A stretch of 64,000 nt of DNA from Melioribacteraceae bacterium (GTDB taxonomy: Bacteria > Bacteroidota > Ignavibacteria > Ignavibacteriales > Melioribacteraceae), in NCBI GenBank assembly GCA_016927595.1, contig JAFGMI010000011.1:1-64000 (forward strand), given 5' to 3'. Position numbers and translations under genes: made by a program. Numbering within the stretch: position 1 is the stretch's first letter; each line of letters opens with the position of its first letter. The notes beneath the pieces are model-generated. The model did not search any database. It was not told the origin of the DNA and was given only the letters and a program-made list of their open reading frames with translations. This document shows, in pieces, positions 27,002 to 35,553 of the stretch.

Positions 27002-27645
27002 ATCTGACACCCCATACTATAAGCTACATATTAACTGTAAGATTGTAACCAATGGTTTTGTCTTCAGCAAGATACTTAGTTTTATTAAAAGTATTCATGG
27101 GTGTTTTTCCATCACAGTTACGTCTTCCATGCGGTTGTTCTTCGTTATAATGCTTGATAAATATATCCAGGTCAGTTTGTAATTCTTCCAAAGTTTTGCA
27201 GATCTTTTTCCTGAAAGCTTTCTGATAAAATTCATTAAGTACTGTTTCATGGAACCTTACCAAATACCATTAGTTTTACCGTGGTTTATGTTTTCTGCAG
27301 CCAGGTATAACTCATACACATGACTTTTTCTTTTACCGCAGCACCCGGTGCCTCTGTCGGTTAATCTTCTCGGTTATTTAACCTCATTAGCCTCAAAGAA
27401 TGGTAATAGTATGTCTGCGGCTACAAGGGCGGTCCTGCGGTCTTAGAGTTTGAAGAAAGCAACTCCGGAATACCCAAATATCTTAAATGCCATGCTGATG
27501 TTACAAAGATGGTTGAAAAGTTCTAATAAACCCGGTTTATTCCTGATTATCTTTTCTTCTGTGCTCACCTGCCCGTCCTGCAGGCGGGTCTGACTGCTCC
27601 TTCTGTTTTTTATAAGTTATTACTTTTTAAAGAGAAGTGTCAGAT
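27002..27645 (-). mobile_element. Decayed IS481-type insertion sequence
   Basis: A 9-bp perfect inverted repeat, ATCTGACAC at 27002-27010 and GTGTCAGAT at 27637-27645, encloses a broken transposase gene. The element is about 640 bp, well short of a full IS481 element of about 1.1 kb. No clear target duplication is visible. Between the element and its transposase start is a CCTGCCCGTCCTGCAGGCGGG-type GC-rich palindromic stretch (27569-27589). Confidence 0.7.
27024..27568 (-). pseudogene. IS481-type transposase pseudogene with internal deletion
   Basis: Reading on the minus strand from a GTG at 27566-27568, translation gives an N-terminal helix-turn-helix (STEEKIIRNKPGLLELF, MAFKIFGYSG), then a stop. 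In shifted frames it continues with RTALVAADILLPFFEANEV, LTDRGTGCCGKRKSHVYEL and AENINHGKTNG, and ends with an intact rve-type segment (VRFHETVLNEFYQ, HYNEEQPHGRRN, PMNTFNKT). These match the order of an IS481-family transposase. The middle of the catalytic domain with the first DDE acidic residue is deleted. At least two frameshifts and two stops are present, so it is dead. Confidence 0.75.
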
Positions 27646-27669
27646 TATATTGCAACTATCACAAAGTGA

Positions 27670-28536
27670 TTACAGTTGTACTGAATCAGCCATATCGGCG
27701 AATGCTTCCCTGTAATTGGAAGTAAACTCGCCCAAGGCTTCAAGTGACGGGAAGCCGAGAATATCAGAAATACCAGCTTCAAATGAAATGTCGTTGTCCC
27801 AATACGTATTGCCGATTTTAAATTCCTGAGTCATGCAGTCGGCAAGGTGAACGATAGAGCAAAGCAACGGATTCTGCCTGGATTTTTCAGGCTGATGATG
27901 GAATTCAAGAACTTCACATAACTCCGCAGGCAGAGCCCATTTTTGTGCGAGAAATTTACCGATATACTCGTGAGTACAGCCCATAATTTGCTGCTCAGCC
28001 TCATAAAAATTCTGATTACCGCTATCCATCATTACAAGAATTTTCGAATATTCATTCGGGAAATGTTTGATGAGCAGTTGAATTCCCAGGTCATGAAGCA
28101 TACCGGCGAGAAACGCATCGCTCGCAATTTCAGACATACCCAGTCTCCGTGCGATATCCCGCGATGCTGTCCCTACAATCATGGAATGTTTCCAGTAATC
28201 CATGAATTTAAAATTAGCTGATGAATTAAACCTGATTGTATCGGATAAAGAGATTGCTGTAACAATATTGCCGATTTCTTCGCCTCCGAGAAGAAGTATC
28301 GCAAATTCAATCGATGATACTTTTCTCTGCAGACCAAAGAGAGGCGAATTAGCTACTGTTAACAGTTTTGTAGTTAGTCCCTGATCTTTACTTATTGTAT
28401 TAGCAAGTTTTATATTATTTATTGTTTCTTCTTTTAACAGACTCTGTACTTCAAATAAAATTTTGGGAATGGTCGGAAGATTGCGCAATTTTTCAAGTGT
28501 GTCGATTATCTGGGATTTTTTGGAAGTTTCCTGCAT
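27670..28536 (-). CDS. HDOD-domain signalling protein
   Basis: A 288-residue protein made of a single HDOD domain over most of its length (LPTIPKILFEVQSLL, ANSPLFGL, SIEFAILLLGGEEIGNIV, AFLAGMLHDLGIQLL, EQQIMGCTHEYIGKFLAQKWALP, VLEFHH). HDOD is an HD-like fold that usually lacks full catalytic metal sites and is found in regulators of motility, chemotaxis and signalling. No second domain is attached, so its partner is unknown. It lies 24 bases beyond the IS remnant and may have been separated from former neighbours by it. Confidence 0.88.
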   Translation of the reverse strand: MQETSKKSQIIDTLEKLRNLPTIPKILFEVQSLLKEETINNIKLANTISKDQGLTTKLLTVANSPLFGLQRKVSSIEFAILLLGGEEIGNIVTAISLSDTIRFNSSANFKFMDYWKHSMIVGTASRDIARRLGMSEIASDAFLAGMLHDLGIQLLIKHFPNEYSKILVMMDSGNQNFYEAEQQIMGCTHEYIGKFLAQKWALPAELCEVLEFHHQPEKSRQNPLLCSIVHLADCMTQEFKIGNTYWDNDISFEAGISDILGFPSLEALGEFTSNYREAFADMADSVQL

Positions 28537-28779
28537 GCTATACCCGTTTTAGAAAGTAATTACTCAACTCATTTTCGAAATTAAAATCTGTTTGTTTAGC
28601 ATAGATTTTATTTACAAATTAATCCTAACTTAATGCATTAACACAAGATTAATATATGAATTTGTTATCAAATTTTTTTATTTTTTTCAGAACCGGAAAG
28701 CTCGTGTGCAGGATTAAAATGCAGAGTTTCAGATAAATCCGGGACTACTTTAATTCAACTACATTAAATTTAAGTTAAT

Positions 28780-29352
28780 ATGAAATTTCATAGTAAAATT
28801 ACGATACCCGAACCCTTTATCTTCAATCTGATGAAACATCACCTCGGATATTTAAAAGATAGGCTGCAAGGTATATCTTCGCCAGACGGTTTCAATATTT
28901 TACTGGAGGATCTGAATGTAATCGGTTCGTCTGTTTCAGATTTATATATCGGTTCGCTGAATCCCCTGGAAATCGTTGATTACATTCATCAACACCTGAT
29001 ACGTAATTCTATCAGCACTCAATCATATTTCGCGGATTGGCTGAAGCTTTTTAACGGCTTTGCTTTTATATCTCTTCCTGATAATTCGAAATGGATTTTA
29101 AGATACGGTAATGAACAAAACAGATATATTCATTTACATCCCGGGAAATATTCCGAACACACTTTACGCGTTAAAGCTTCTTCATTAAAAACTGCTTTGT
29201 GTGTTCTTGCTTATTTAAGAATTACTGCCGGTGTGAAACTGGAAGCCAGTCTGATAAATCAGTTACGCACGAAATACTTAAAAGATCCACCGATAAAATA
29301 TTTAGATAATAACAGCGGTGTCGGAAGAGTTATTTCAATACTTTCCGGCTAG
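28780..29352 (+). CDS. Hypothetical protein, no recognised family
   Basis: A 190-residue soluble protein with no signal peptide or membrane segment. I do not recognise a family. Features that look conserved are RYIHLHPGKYSEHTLRVKASSLKT (about 122-145; split here as HLHPGKYSEHT and LRVKASSLKT), which carries two His and a basic helix, and a C-terminal stretch NNSGVGRVISILSG. The gene stands alone, in the opposite orientation to both neighbours, with 243 bases upstream. No function is proposed. Confidence 0.65.
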   Translation: MKFHSKITIPEPFIFNLMKHHLGYLKDRLQGISSPDGFNILLEDLNVIGSSVSDLYIGSLNPLEIVDYIHQHLIRNSISTQSYFADWLKLFNGFAFISLPDNSKWILRYGNEQNRYIHLHPGKYSEHTLRVKASSLKTALCVLAYLRITAGVKLEASLINQLRTKYLKDPPIKYLDNNSGVGRVISILSG

Positions 29353-29480
29353 GTTTATTTAAATAATTCAATTATTCTTTTCATAGATAATAACGGGCGG
29401 ATTATAAAAGCATAAGTTTTAAAATTAGAACACACAGATAACGATCCGGAAATTTTTTAATGCCGTAAAAACCGTCCGGG

Positions 29481-30128
29481 CTAATTATAGGTTTTAAAGT
29501 AATATCTTCCGCCTATAGTAAAATTAGTTCCGCTGAAGATATCGCGATAGTACATCGAACTGTCATCAATATAATTATATACAGCTTCTGCAAACAAGCT
29601 CAGGTTTGATTTCATCAGATGTTTTTCGATTATTAATCCTCCAAAGTAACCATAGAACCATTCGTTTTCCAGCAACTTTATTTTCTGACCCGAATGAATA
29701 ACTGCTTCCTGATTTATCATGGTATAAGTCAATCCGCCAAGTATACCGAGCACAAAATCTTCATAAACAAGAATGCTGTACTGCAATCCACCGTTAACCA
29801 CTAATTGATTCATAGACGCATCAGCTAAGCCTATATTAGTTATTGTCCGGAATTCAGTATCCAGGTATGAATTATCAAAATACCCGCGGAAATCGCTCCT
29901 GGCTACATAAACAGATTTCAAGTAGAATGAAAGTCTGTCGTAAATCCGGAAGCCGATACCAATTCCTCCCCCATATCGCTGAGATCCGAGATTATCAAAC
30001 CCAGCTCCATCAGTATTTTTATAAAGACCGAAGTTTGCAGATAAATAAAAAGAATTCTGCTGAAATCTATTTTGTCCAAAACTGAAGATGAGGGGGATAA
30101 TGAGAATTAAAAATAATATTTTTTTCAT
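29481..30128 (-). CDS. Small outer-membrane beta-barrel protein
   Basis: A protein of about 215 residues with a signal peptide (MKKILFLILIIPLIFSFGQ). The mature part is made of amphipathic strands (SFYLSANFGLYKN, YGGGIGIGFRIYDRLSFYLKSVYVARS) ending FTIGGRYYFKTYN, a terminal aromatic motif of outer-membrane barrels with about eight strands. Start evidence: the ATG at 30128 has a strong GGAGGT ribosome-binding site six bases upstream; a longer frame to 30182 has no such site and would ruin the signal peptide. The ligand or role is unknown. It is divergent from the thioredoxin gene. Confidence 0.8.
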   Translation of the reverse strand: MKKILFLILIIPLIFSFGQNRFQQNSFYLSANFGLYKNTDGAGFDNLGSQRYGGGIGIGFRIYDRLSFYLKSVYVARSDFRGYFDNSYLDTEFRTITNIGLADASMNQLVVNGGLQYSILVYEDFVLGILGGLTYTMINQEAVIHSGQKIKLLENEWFYGYFGGLIIEKHLMKSNLSLFAEAVYNYIDDSSMYYRDIFSGTNFTIGGRYYFKTYN

Positions 30129-30227
30129 TTTTACCTCCGACAACGCAAAAAATATCCAATCAATTAATTCTACGCAACACATAATTTTTTACACATAAAG
30201 GAATAACAAAAAATATTTAAAATGTCA

Positions 30228-30235
30228 TATTTTTG
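30228..30235 (+). promoter_or_regulatory. Possible -7 element (TATTTTTG) upstream of the thioredoxin gene
   Basis: An exact TAnnTTTG match at 30228-30235, about 70 bases before the start codon. No -33 TTTG is found at the right distance, so support is partial. Confidence 0.3.
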
Positions 30236-30306
30236 ACAGAATCCTTTAACAATTAATCGCATCTTACAATGCGAGGTAATATAAAAAGAGTAGAAAGGAA
30301 ACAATA

Positions 30307-30774
30307 ATGAAAAAAGCGTTTATAGCTCTATTTCTAATATTTTTTGCTGCATCATCCGGCTGTGCGAGCGATGTGGATGCTAAAGATCCCAACGATCTTG
30401 TTTGGCATACCAAGCTTGAAGATGCAGTTAAAATTGCTCAAAAAGAGGATAAAAATATTCTTGTCAATTTTACCGGATCCGACTGGTGTGTATGGTGTAA
30501 ACGTTTAAGCAAAGAAGTTTTTACACAAAAATCTTTTGCAAATTACGCAAATGAAGAGCTTGTGTTGGTAAAACTCGATTTTCCCAGGTCTATACAGCAG
30601 ACAATGGAAACTAAAAAATATAATGAGATGCAGGCATATAAATACGGCATAAGAGGTTTTCCGACAATAGTTCTTTTAAACGAGGAAGGAAATCTGGTTG
30701 GTAAAACCGGTTACCAGGCTGGTGGACCGGATAATTATGTAAAACACCTGGAAGCATATTTTACAAGGAACTGA
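30307..30774 (+). CDS. Thioredoxin-fold lipoprotein or periplasmic protein
   Basis: A 155-residue exported thioredoxin-like protein. The signal peptide ends in ASSGC, which could serve as a lipobox (Cys19). The redox motif is CVWC at residues 61-64 (DWCVWCKRL), preceded by ILVNFTGSD and followed by a cis-Pro region RGFPTIVLL near 117. This arrangement is typical of the thioredoxin-7/DUF255-like class that reduces or isomerises disulfides in the periplasm. A good terminator follows at 30786-30818. The upstream 178 bases are shared with the divergent barrel gene. Confidence 0.88.
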   Translation: MKKAFIALFLIFFAASSGCASDVDAKDPNDLVWHTKLEDAVKIAQKEDKNILVNFTGSDWCVWCKRLSKEVFTQKSFANYANEELVLVKLDFPRSIQQTMETKKYNEMQAYKYGIRGFPTIVLLNEEGNLVGKTGYQAGGPDNYVKHLEAYFTRN

Positions 30775-30785
30775 TAAAACTTTAC

Positions 30786-30818
30786 GGCGGGATGATATTT
30801 TTTCATCCCGTCCTTTTT
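30786..30818 (+). terminator. Terminator of the thioredoxin gene, bidirectional
   Basis: Stem CGGGATGA (30788-30795) and TCATCCCG (30803-30810) with a 7-base loop and an extension by a GU and a GC pair, then TTTTT (30814-30818). The converging response-regulator gene ends at 30817, so the hairpin could stop both transcripts. Confidence 0.85.
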
Positions 30819-31617
30819 ATTTCATATAATTCCCGATCGTCTTTTTAATTTTCCGGGCATACCTCTGGCTTATCTTAATTATAATACCTGTATCTTTCAT
30901 AGTTACTCTGTAAGTGTAACTTGTGTCGTGTTCTATCTTCTCAACATATTCCAGATTAATGATAGACTGACGATGGATTCTTACAAAATAATTCGAAGGA
31001 AGAATTGACTCCCAGTTTTCCAGCGTGCGTCTCACCAGCAGTTTATTCCTGCTCTTTAAATGTATCTGAGTGTAGTCCTTCATGCTTCTGATCAGAATGA
31101 TATTCTTTAGCGGCAGGAAAGCAGGCGAGTTCTTTTCATTAATGAAAATGTAACCATCGTATGTCAACTCTTTCTTTCCGGGGGTTGATGTATTGTGTTC
31201 TTCTGGTTCGGACTGTGATTTAAGACTACTGCCGATAATAGACGCACGTTTGGTTAACTGCGTATTGATTGAATTTATTAATTCATCCCTGGTAAATGGT
31301 TTAGTAAGGTAATCATCAGCTCCTAATTCCATTCCCTTCCTCTGGTATGCTCTCTGAGTTTTAGCGGTTAAAAATATAAATGGGGGCATCTTACTGCCGT
31401 AATTCATCTGTAAATTTCTTATCAGTTCAAATCCATCCTGATCGGGCAGCATGATATCGCAAAGAATTATTTCAAATTCATTTTTTTTCAACAACTCAAT
31501 TGCCTCGCCGGAGCATGCAGCGTATAAAACCGCAAAATTTTCCTCTTCAAGCAGAGACTGGATATTTTCAGCCAGTAAAATATTGTCCTCAATTAAAAGA
31601 ACCTTTTTCATTTCCAC
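30817..31617 (-). CDS. Response regulator with LytTR DNA-binding domain
   Basis: A 266-residue protein. Receiver at 5-125 with Asp54 as phosphorylation site (LCDIMLPDQDG) and Lys near 106 (LTKPF). A linker (about 130-160) precedes a LytTR DNA-binding domain at about 165-262 (IILIRSMKDYTQIHLKSRNK, LVRRTLENWE, FVRIHRQSIINLEYVE). It binds DNA to regulate target genes on phosphorylation. It overlaps the upstream receiver-kinase gene by 10 bases, so they are co-translated. Its targets are unknown; the large TPR kinase gene upstream is a plausible partner. Confidence 0.9.
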   Translation of the reverse strand: MEMKKVLLIEDNILLAENIQSLLEEENFAVLYAACSGEAIELLKKNEFEIILCDIMLPDQDGFELIRNLQMNYGSKMPPFIFLTAKTQRAYQRKGMELGADDYLTKPFTRDELINSINTQLTKRASIIGSSLKSQSEPEEHNTSTPGKKELTYDGYIFINEKNSPAFLPLKNIILIRSMKDYTQIHLKSRNKLLVRRTLENWESILPSNYFVRIHRQSIINLEYVEKIEHDTSYTYRVTMKDTGIIIKISQRYARKIKKTIGNYMK

Positions 31618-32714
31618 TTCTCGATAACAGGTATAAATACACTTACAACTGTTTGTTCATTAAGCTTGCTGTTAATGGAGAGTCTCCCTCCATTTAATTC
31701 TGCCAGTTTAGTTGCAATTGCCAAGCCCAGACCAGTTCCTTTTTGTTCATATCTTTCGCGTTCAAATTGCTGAAAGAATCCGATATTTGCAATTTGTTCT
31801 TCCGTCATACCTCTTCCTGTATTTTTAACATCAACACGGCAGAACTTTTCTTCAATCCTGATGTTAATAATAATTTTAGAATCCTTATCACCGAATTTAA
31901 ATGCATTATCTATCACTTCTTTAACAATCAGAGAAATATCCTCAAGAGTTATATCCAACCGGGTTTTGTCCAGAGATTTAAGAAGTATAACCCTCGCTGC
32001 ATCGTATTCCTCGGCGGTTTTCTCTACGATAGCTTCAAGGAGACGGACATCAATAGTTTCCCCCTTGTTCTCGTTATAATTTTTAACCTCGTCAAGGTCC
32101 GAATAAATCATCTGAAGTTTTACCACCAGAAGATATCTTCTGAGGATTTCCATTAATTCCAACCCGGCAGAATGAACAATTTTTGCCGAAGAAGATATGT
32201 CTGAACAGTGCGAGTATTCACACCTTTCCGCCTGATCGATAATTATTTCCGAATATCCGAGTATCGATATCAGCGGATTATTAAGTTCATGAGGTAAACA
32301 AAGAGCAATGCTCTTTGTGAGTTCTTCGGTATGTTTCTTAAAAACCTCGTTTTTTTTGAGTCTTGAATGAATTGAATTAAGCAAATCCTGACTTGAAAAA
32401 GGCTTAGTCAGATAATCGTCGGCTCCCAGGTCCATTCCCCGTCTTATATCTGTTTTATCTGCTTTTGCTGTTAAAAATATAAATGGAATCATCGATAGCA
32501 GCGGATCGCTGTTGAGCGTCTGCTTAACTTCATGCCCCGAAATATCCGGCAAAAGTATATCGCTTATAACGAGATCGGGGAGTTCATTTTTTATAAGCTC
32601 GATCCCCTGTTTACCATCTTCGGCGTGAAAGACAAAAAACTCTTTTTCAAGTATTTCTTTCAGATTTTCGCCAAGCAATAAGTCATCTTCAATTAGTATA
32701 ACTTTCTTTTTCAT
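31608..32714 (-). CDS. Receiver-histidine kinase fusion
   Basis: A 368-residue protein without membrane helices. N-terminal receiver (about 3-120) with Asp52 (VISDILLPDIS), then a HisKA-like segment with His142 (LCLPHELNNPLIS), then an ATP-binding domain ending GTGLGLAIATKLAELNGG. It can receive and donate phosphate and so may act as an intermediate. It overlaps the next gene, a LytTR regulator, by 10 bases, suggesting a cognate pair. The TPR kinase gene follows upstream on the same strand, 54 bases away. Confidence 0.85.
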   Translation of the reverse strand: MKKKVILIEDDLLLGENLKEILEKEFFVFHAEDGKQGIELIKNELPDLVISDILLPDISGHEVKQTLNSDPLLSMIPFIFLTAKADKTDIRRGMDLGADDYLTKPFSSQDLLNSIHSRLKKNEVFKKHTEELTKSIALCLPHELNNPLISILGYSEIIIDQAERCEYSHCSDISSSAKIVHSAGLELMEILRRYLLVVKLQMIYSDLDEVKNYNENKGETIDVRLLEAIVEKTAEEYDAARVILLKSLDKTRLDITLEDISLIVKEVIDNAFKFGDKDSKIIINIRIEEKFCRVDVKNTGRGMTEEQIANIGFFQQFERERYEQKGTGLGLAIATKLAELNGGRLSINSKLNEQTVVSVFIPVIEKWK

Positions 32715-32768
32715 AATGTATGCTTGTTTTAATTTATTATAATCCGATTGTTGGTACTACTCAGAAAA

Positions 32769-35186
32769 TCAGTTAAGGGGGAGTTTTACAATGAATGTAG
32801 TACCTTTACCAACTTCGCTTTCAAATTCAATTGTTCCTTTATAAACTTCAACCGATTTTTTTACAATAGCCAGTCCCAGTCCAGCTCCTGAAATACTACC
32901 CACGTTGGATGCTCTGTAAAAATGCTGAAATAAATTTTTATAATTCTTCTTTGGGATTCCTATGCCTTCGTCTCTGATCGTAAATTTTATCTGATCATTT
33001 TCTATTTCAGTTCTGAATTTTATTTGACCCCCGTCGGGTGAATACTTAATCGCGTTTGACAACAGATTTGTCAGAATCTGCCTGATTAATTTAGAGTCGA
33101 TACTCAGCATACTGTTTTCTATTTCGTACTCCTGATTGATAAAGTGATTTTCAGATGCCGTTACCATAACATCTTCAAATATTTCGTTGCACAGCGACCT
33201 CAAATTTATTTTCTCGGGTTCGAACTCAAGCTTGTTTGTTTCGGCTCTGTTTATGGTCAGTATATCATCCAGCATTCTGGTCATGAATTTAACTATGCTT
33301 TTGATTCTGTCAATATGATATTTTTTCTTCGATTCCGAATTCGTTTTATCGTAATGCTGAATTAATTCTACCGAACTATAAAGTGTTGCGAGAGGTGTTC
33401 TGAACTCGTGTGAAGTTGAGGATATGAATTGTGATTTCAATTCATTTAACTCCTTTTCTCGTTTGAAGGCAGATTGTATTTTTTCTATAGCCTGTTTTTT
33501 ATCGGTGATATTAATAGCATATTCAATTATCCTTTCAACATTACCCTTCTTATCAATAAAGGGAAATCCATAAAATTCATAGTATTGTATATTGTCTTCG
33601 TCAATTGAATAAGCTACTTCTTTTGCAAACGGACTTTTTGCAGCTAGCACATTCTCATACGTATACGGCGTATAATCGAGTTTGATTCTATTGTTCCTAT
33701 CCGTTTTAATGTAAGGGTGATATGGTGAATCGCTCTTTAAGGCTGCCTTGTTTATCAGTTCAATATTATTCCGGACCACATTAAATACACAGAATGGATT
33801 TGTAAGAGAATCAATTACCGTTGTTAGAAAATCATGCGACCTTCTTTTTGTCCTGTAAAGCATATAATTAATAACAGCTATTACAAGCAGAAGTCCCGCT
33901 ACAAAGAGGCTGAAAAAAATTATCTGCCTTTGCTCGTCAATTAAATAATCCTGAATCTCTTTCTCTTTTTTTTCGGTCTCATATTTTGCATTCATCTCGG
34001 CAATAAGTTTCTGTTTCTCGGTGCTGAATATAGAATCGTTCATTTCCTTATGCAATTTATAGTAATCAAGCGCTTTTTTATACTCCTCGTTTTTCGAATG
34101 AATTTCATGAAGATGCAGGTAACTCTCAAGCTTAACATTTTTCAGGTCGTTTTGGCTGGCAATTTGAAGCGCTTCGTTTACGTAATTCAGCGCAGAGTTC
34201 AGCTGCCCCGATTTTATCTTTGTAGATCCGATATTATTTAGCGTATTTGCTAAGCTCCATCTGTTGTTCAATTTGCGGGAGATATCGAGTGCCTTCCCGA
34301 AATAAACAATGCTTTCGGAAATATTATTCTGGGCTTCATAAACAGAAGCGATATTGTTCAGTGTATAGGCAAGTATTAAATCGTTATTTAATTTTTCGAG
34401 GAGCTGCTTTGCGCTAAAAAAATTATCCAGAGCTTTATCATAGTCTTTCATATAATAATTTATAACACCGATATTCATGTAAGTATTCGCAGCTTTGTCT
34501 TCATCATTCAATTCTTTAAATATTCCGAGAACTTTCAAATAAATTTTAAGCGCCTCCGGATAATCCTTTAATGCTTCGTTCACATTTGCTATATTTCCCA
34601 GCGCACTGGCTTCACCACGTATGTAATTTATTTCTTCGTAGATTCTTAAGGCTTCATAATGATATTTTAATGCCGCCGGGTAATCCGACATATATTTATA
34701 TGCAACACCAATTCTGTTAAGTATATTTGCTTCGTCTTTAAGTCTTCCGGGACCTTTGTATATCCCCAGCGCCTTTTCATATTCCCGTATTGTATTTTTA
34801 TAATTCCCGAGATTCTCTTCAATAAGACCTTTTTCCAGGAATACTTTTGCGAGCAACGTATCGTTATTAAATTTCTTAGTTTCAGCTTCACACTTCGAAA
34901 GTAAAATTAATGCGCTGTCCTGCTGGCTGAGCCTGTTGTAAATCCGTCCTAAAAGCAGAAATGCTTCAGCCTTATCAAATGAGTAACCTTCCGATTCTGC
35001 TATATCGATTGCCGAAAGAATTAATATTCTTCCCGAATCCGGATTTGATTCTGTAACCTCAAATGCTTTTTGATACAGAGAATCGTATGCGGAAAATTTG
35101 ATTTTCTGAGTGCGTATTTCCGGATTACAATTTACAATTAAAAGAAATCCTGCAATACCGGTAATTGCTTTTAAAAGTGTACGCAT
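32769..35186 (-). CDS. TPR-repeat histidine kinase
   Basis: An 805-residue sensor. Its N-terminus may be a lipoprotein signal (LLIVNC, Cys20). About nine tetratricopeptide repeats span residues 50-385 (for example AANTYMNIGVINYYMKDYDKAL), which would face the periplasm. A coiled coil of about 35 residues leads into a membrane helix (422-443). A PAS domain (about 460-575), HisKA with His593 (SSTSHEFRTPLA), and an ATP-binding domain with GAGLGLAIV follow in the cytoplasm. TPR kinases of this layout are common in Bacteroidota. It is probably expressed with the two downstream genes (31608 and 30817), 54 bases away. Confidence 0.88.
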   Translation of the reverse strand: MRTLLKAITGIAGFLLIVNCNPEIRTQKIKFSAYDSLYQKAFEVTESNPDSGRILILSAIDIAESEGYSFDKAEAFLLLGRIYNRLSQQDSALILLSKCEAETKKFNNDTLLAKVFLEKGLIEENLGNYKNTIREYEKALGIYKGPGRLKDEANILNRIGVAYKYMSDYPAALKYHYEALRIYEEINYIRGEASALGNIANVNEALKDYPEALKIYLKVLGIFKELNDEDKAANTYMNIGVINYYMKDYDKALDNFFSAKQLLEKLNNDLILAYTLNNIASVYEAQNNISESIVYFGKALDISRKLNNRWSLANTLNNIGSTKIKSGQLNSALNYVNEALQIASQNDLKNVKLESYLHLHEIHSKNEEYKKALDYYKLHKEMNDSIFSTEKQKLIAEMNAKYETEKKEKEIQDYLIDEQRQIIFFSLFVAGLLLVIAVINYMLYRTKRRSHDFLTTVIDSLTNPFCVFNVVRNNIELINKAALKSDSPYHPYIKTDRNNRIKLDYTPYTYENVLAAKSPFAKEVAYSIDEDNIQYYEFYGFPFIDKKGNVERIIEYAINITDKKQAIEKIQSAFKREKELNELKSQFISSTSHEFRTPLATLYSSVELIQHYDKTNSESKKKYHIDRIKSIVKFMTRMLDDILTINRAETNKLEFEPEKINLRSLCNEIFEDVMVTASENHFINQEYEIENSMLSIDSKLIRQILTNLLSNAIKYSPDGGQIKFRTEIENDQIKFTIRDEGIGIPKKNYKNLFQHFYRASNVGSISGAGLGLAIVKKSVEVYKGTIEFESEVGKGTTFIVKLPLN

Positions 35187-35460
35187 TTTTCTATTATATT
35201 AAATATGAAATACCTAAGCTGGCTGGGTGGAAAATAAAACCGACGAATTTTTATCAGGACGTATAATCCGATATTAAAAAAATACAATAGTGCCTGAAAA
35301 ATCAAACACTAATAGATAAACGAAGAATAATTGAGTTAAACGATGTCATATAGTCAAGTTTAATATAACATCATTCATTAAATCTAATCAATTACTGATT
35401 GAGCCGATGCACATTTTTTCATAACAGGAAAATATAAAAAGTGAATGATAAATGGAATTT

Positions 35461-35534
35461 AAATTAAAGCTGTTTCATTATTTATAGCATTTAATAACAT
35501 CCGGGTATCATATCTTTTGAAACAGCTTTAATTT
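35461..35534. repeat. Long inverted repeat with 17-bp arms, downstream of pepF
   Basis: Arms AAATTAAAGCTGTTTCA (35461-35477) and TGAAACAGCTTTAATTT (35518-35534) match perfectly, with a 40-base loop. It starts 20 bases after the pepF stop on the minus strand, which suggests a terminator or mRNA-end structure, although the arms are AT-rich, the loop is long and no clear T-tract follows. The rest of the 367-base gap between the TPR kinase and pepF (35187-35553) shows nothing else I can name. Confidence 0.55.
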
Positions 35535-35553
35535 ATTAAAAAACCTTCTCTGA

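Noticed and set aside
30258-30273. CGCAT/ATGCG 5-bp hairpin in the leader of the thioredoxin gene
   Set aside because: Too short to distinguish from chance.
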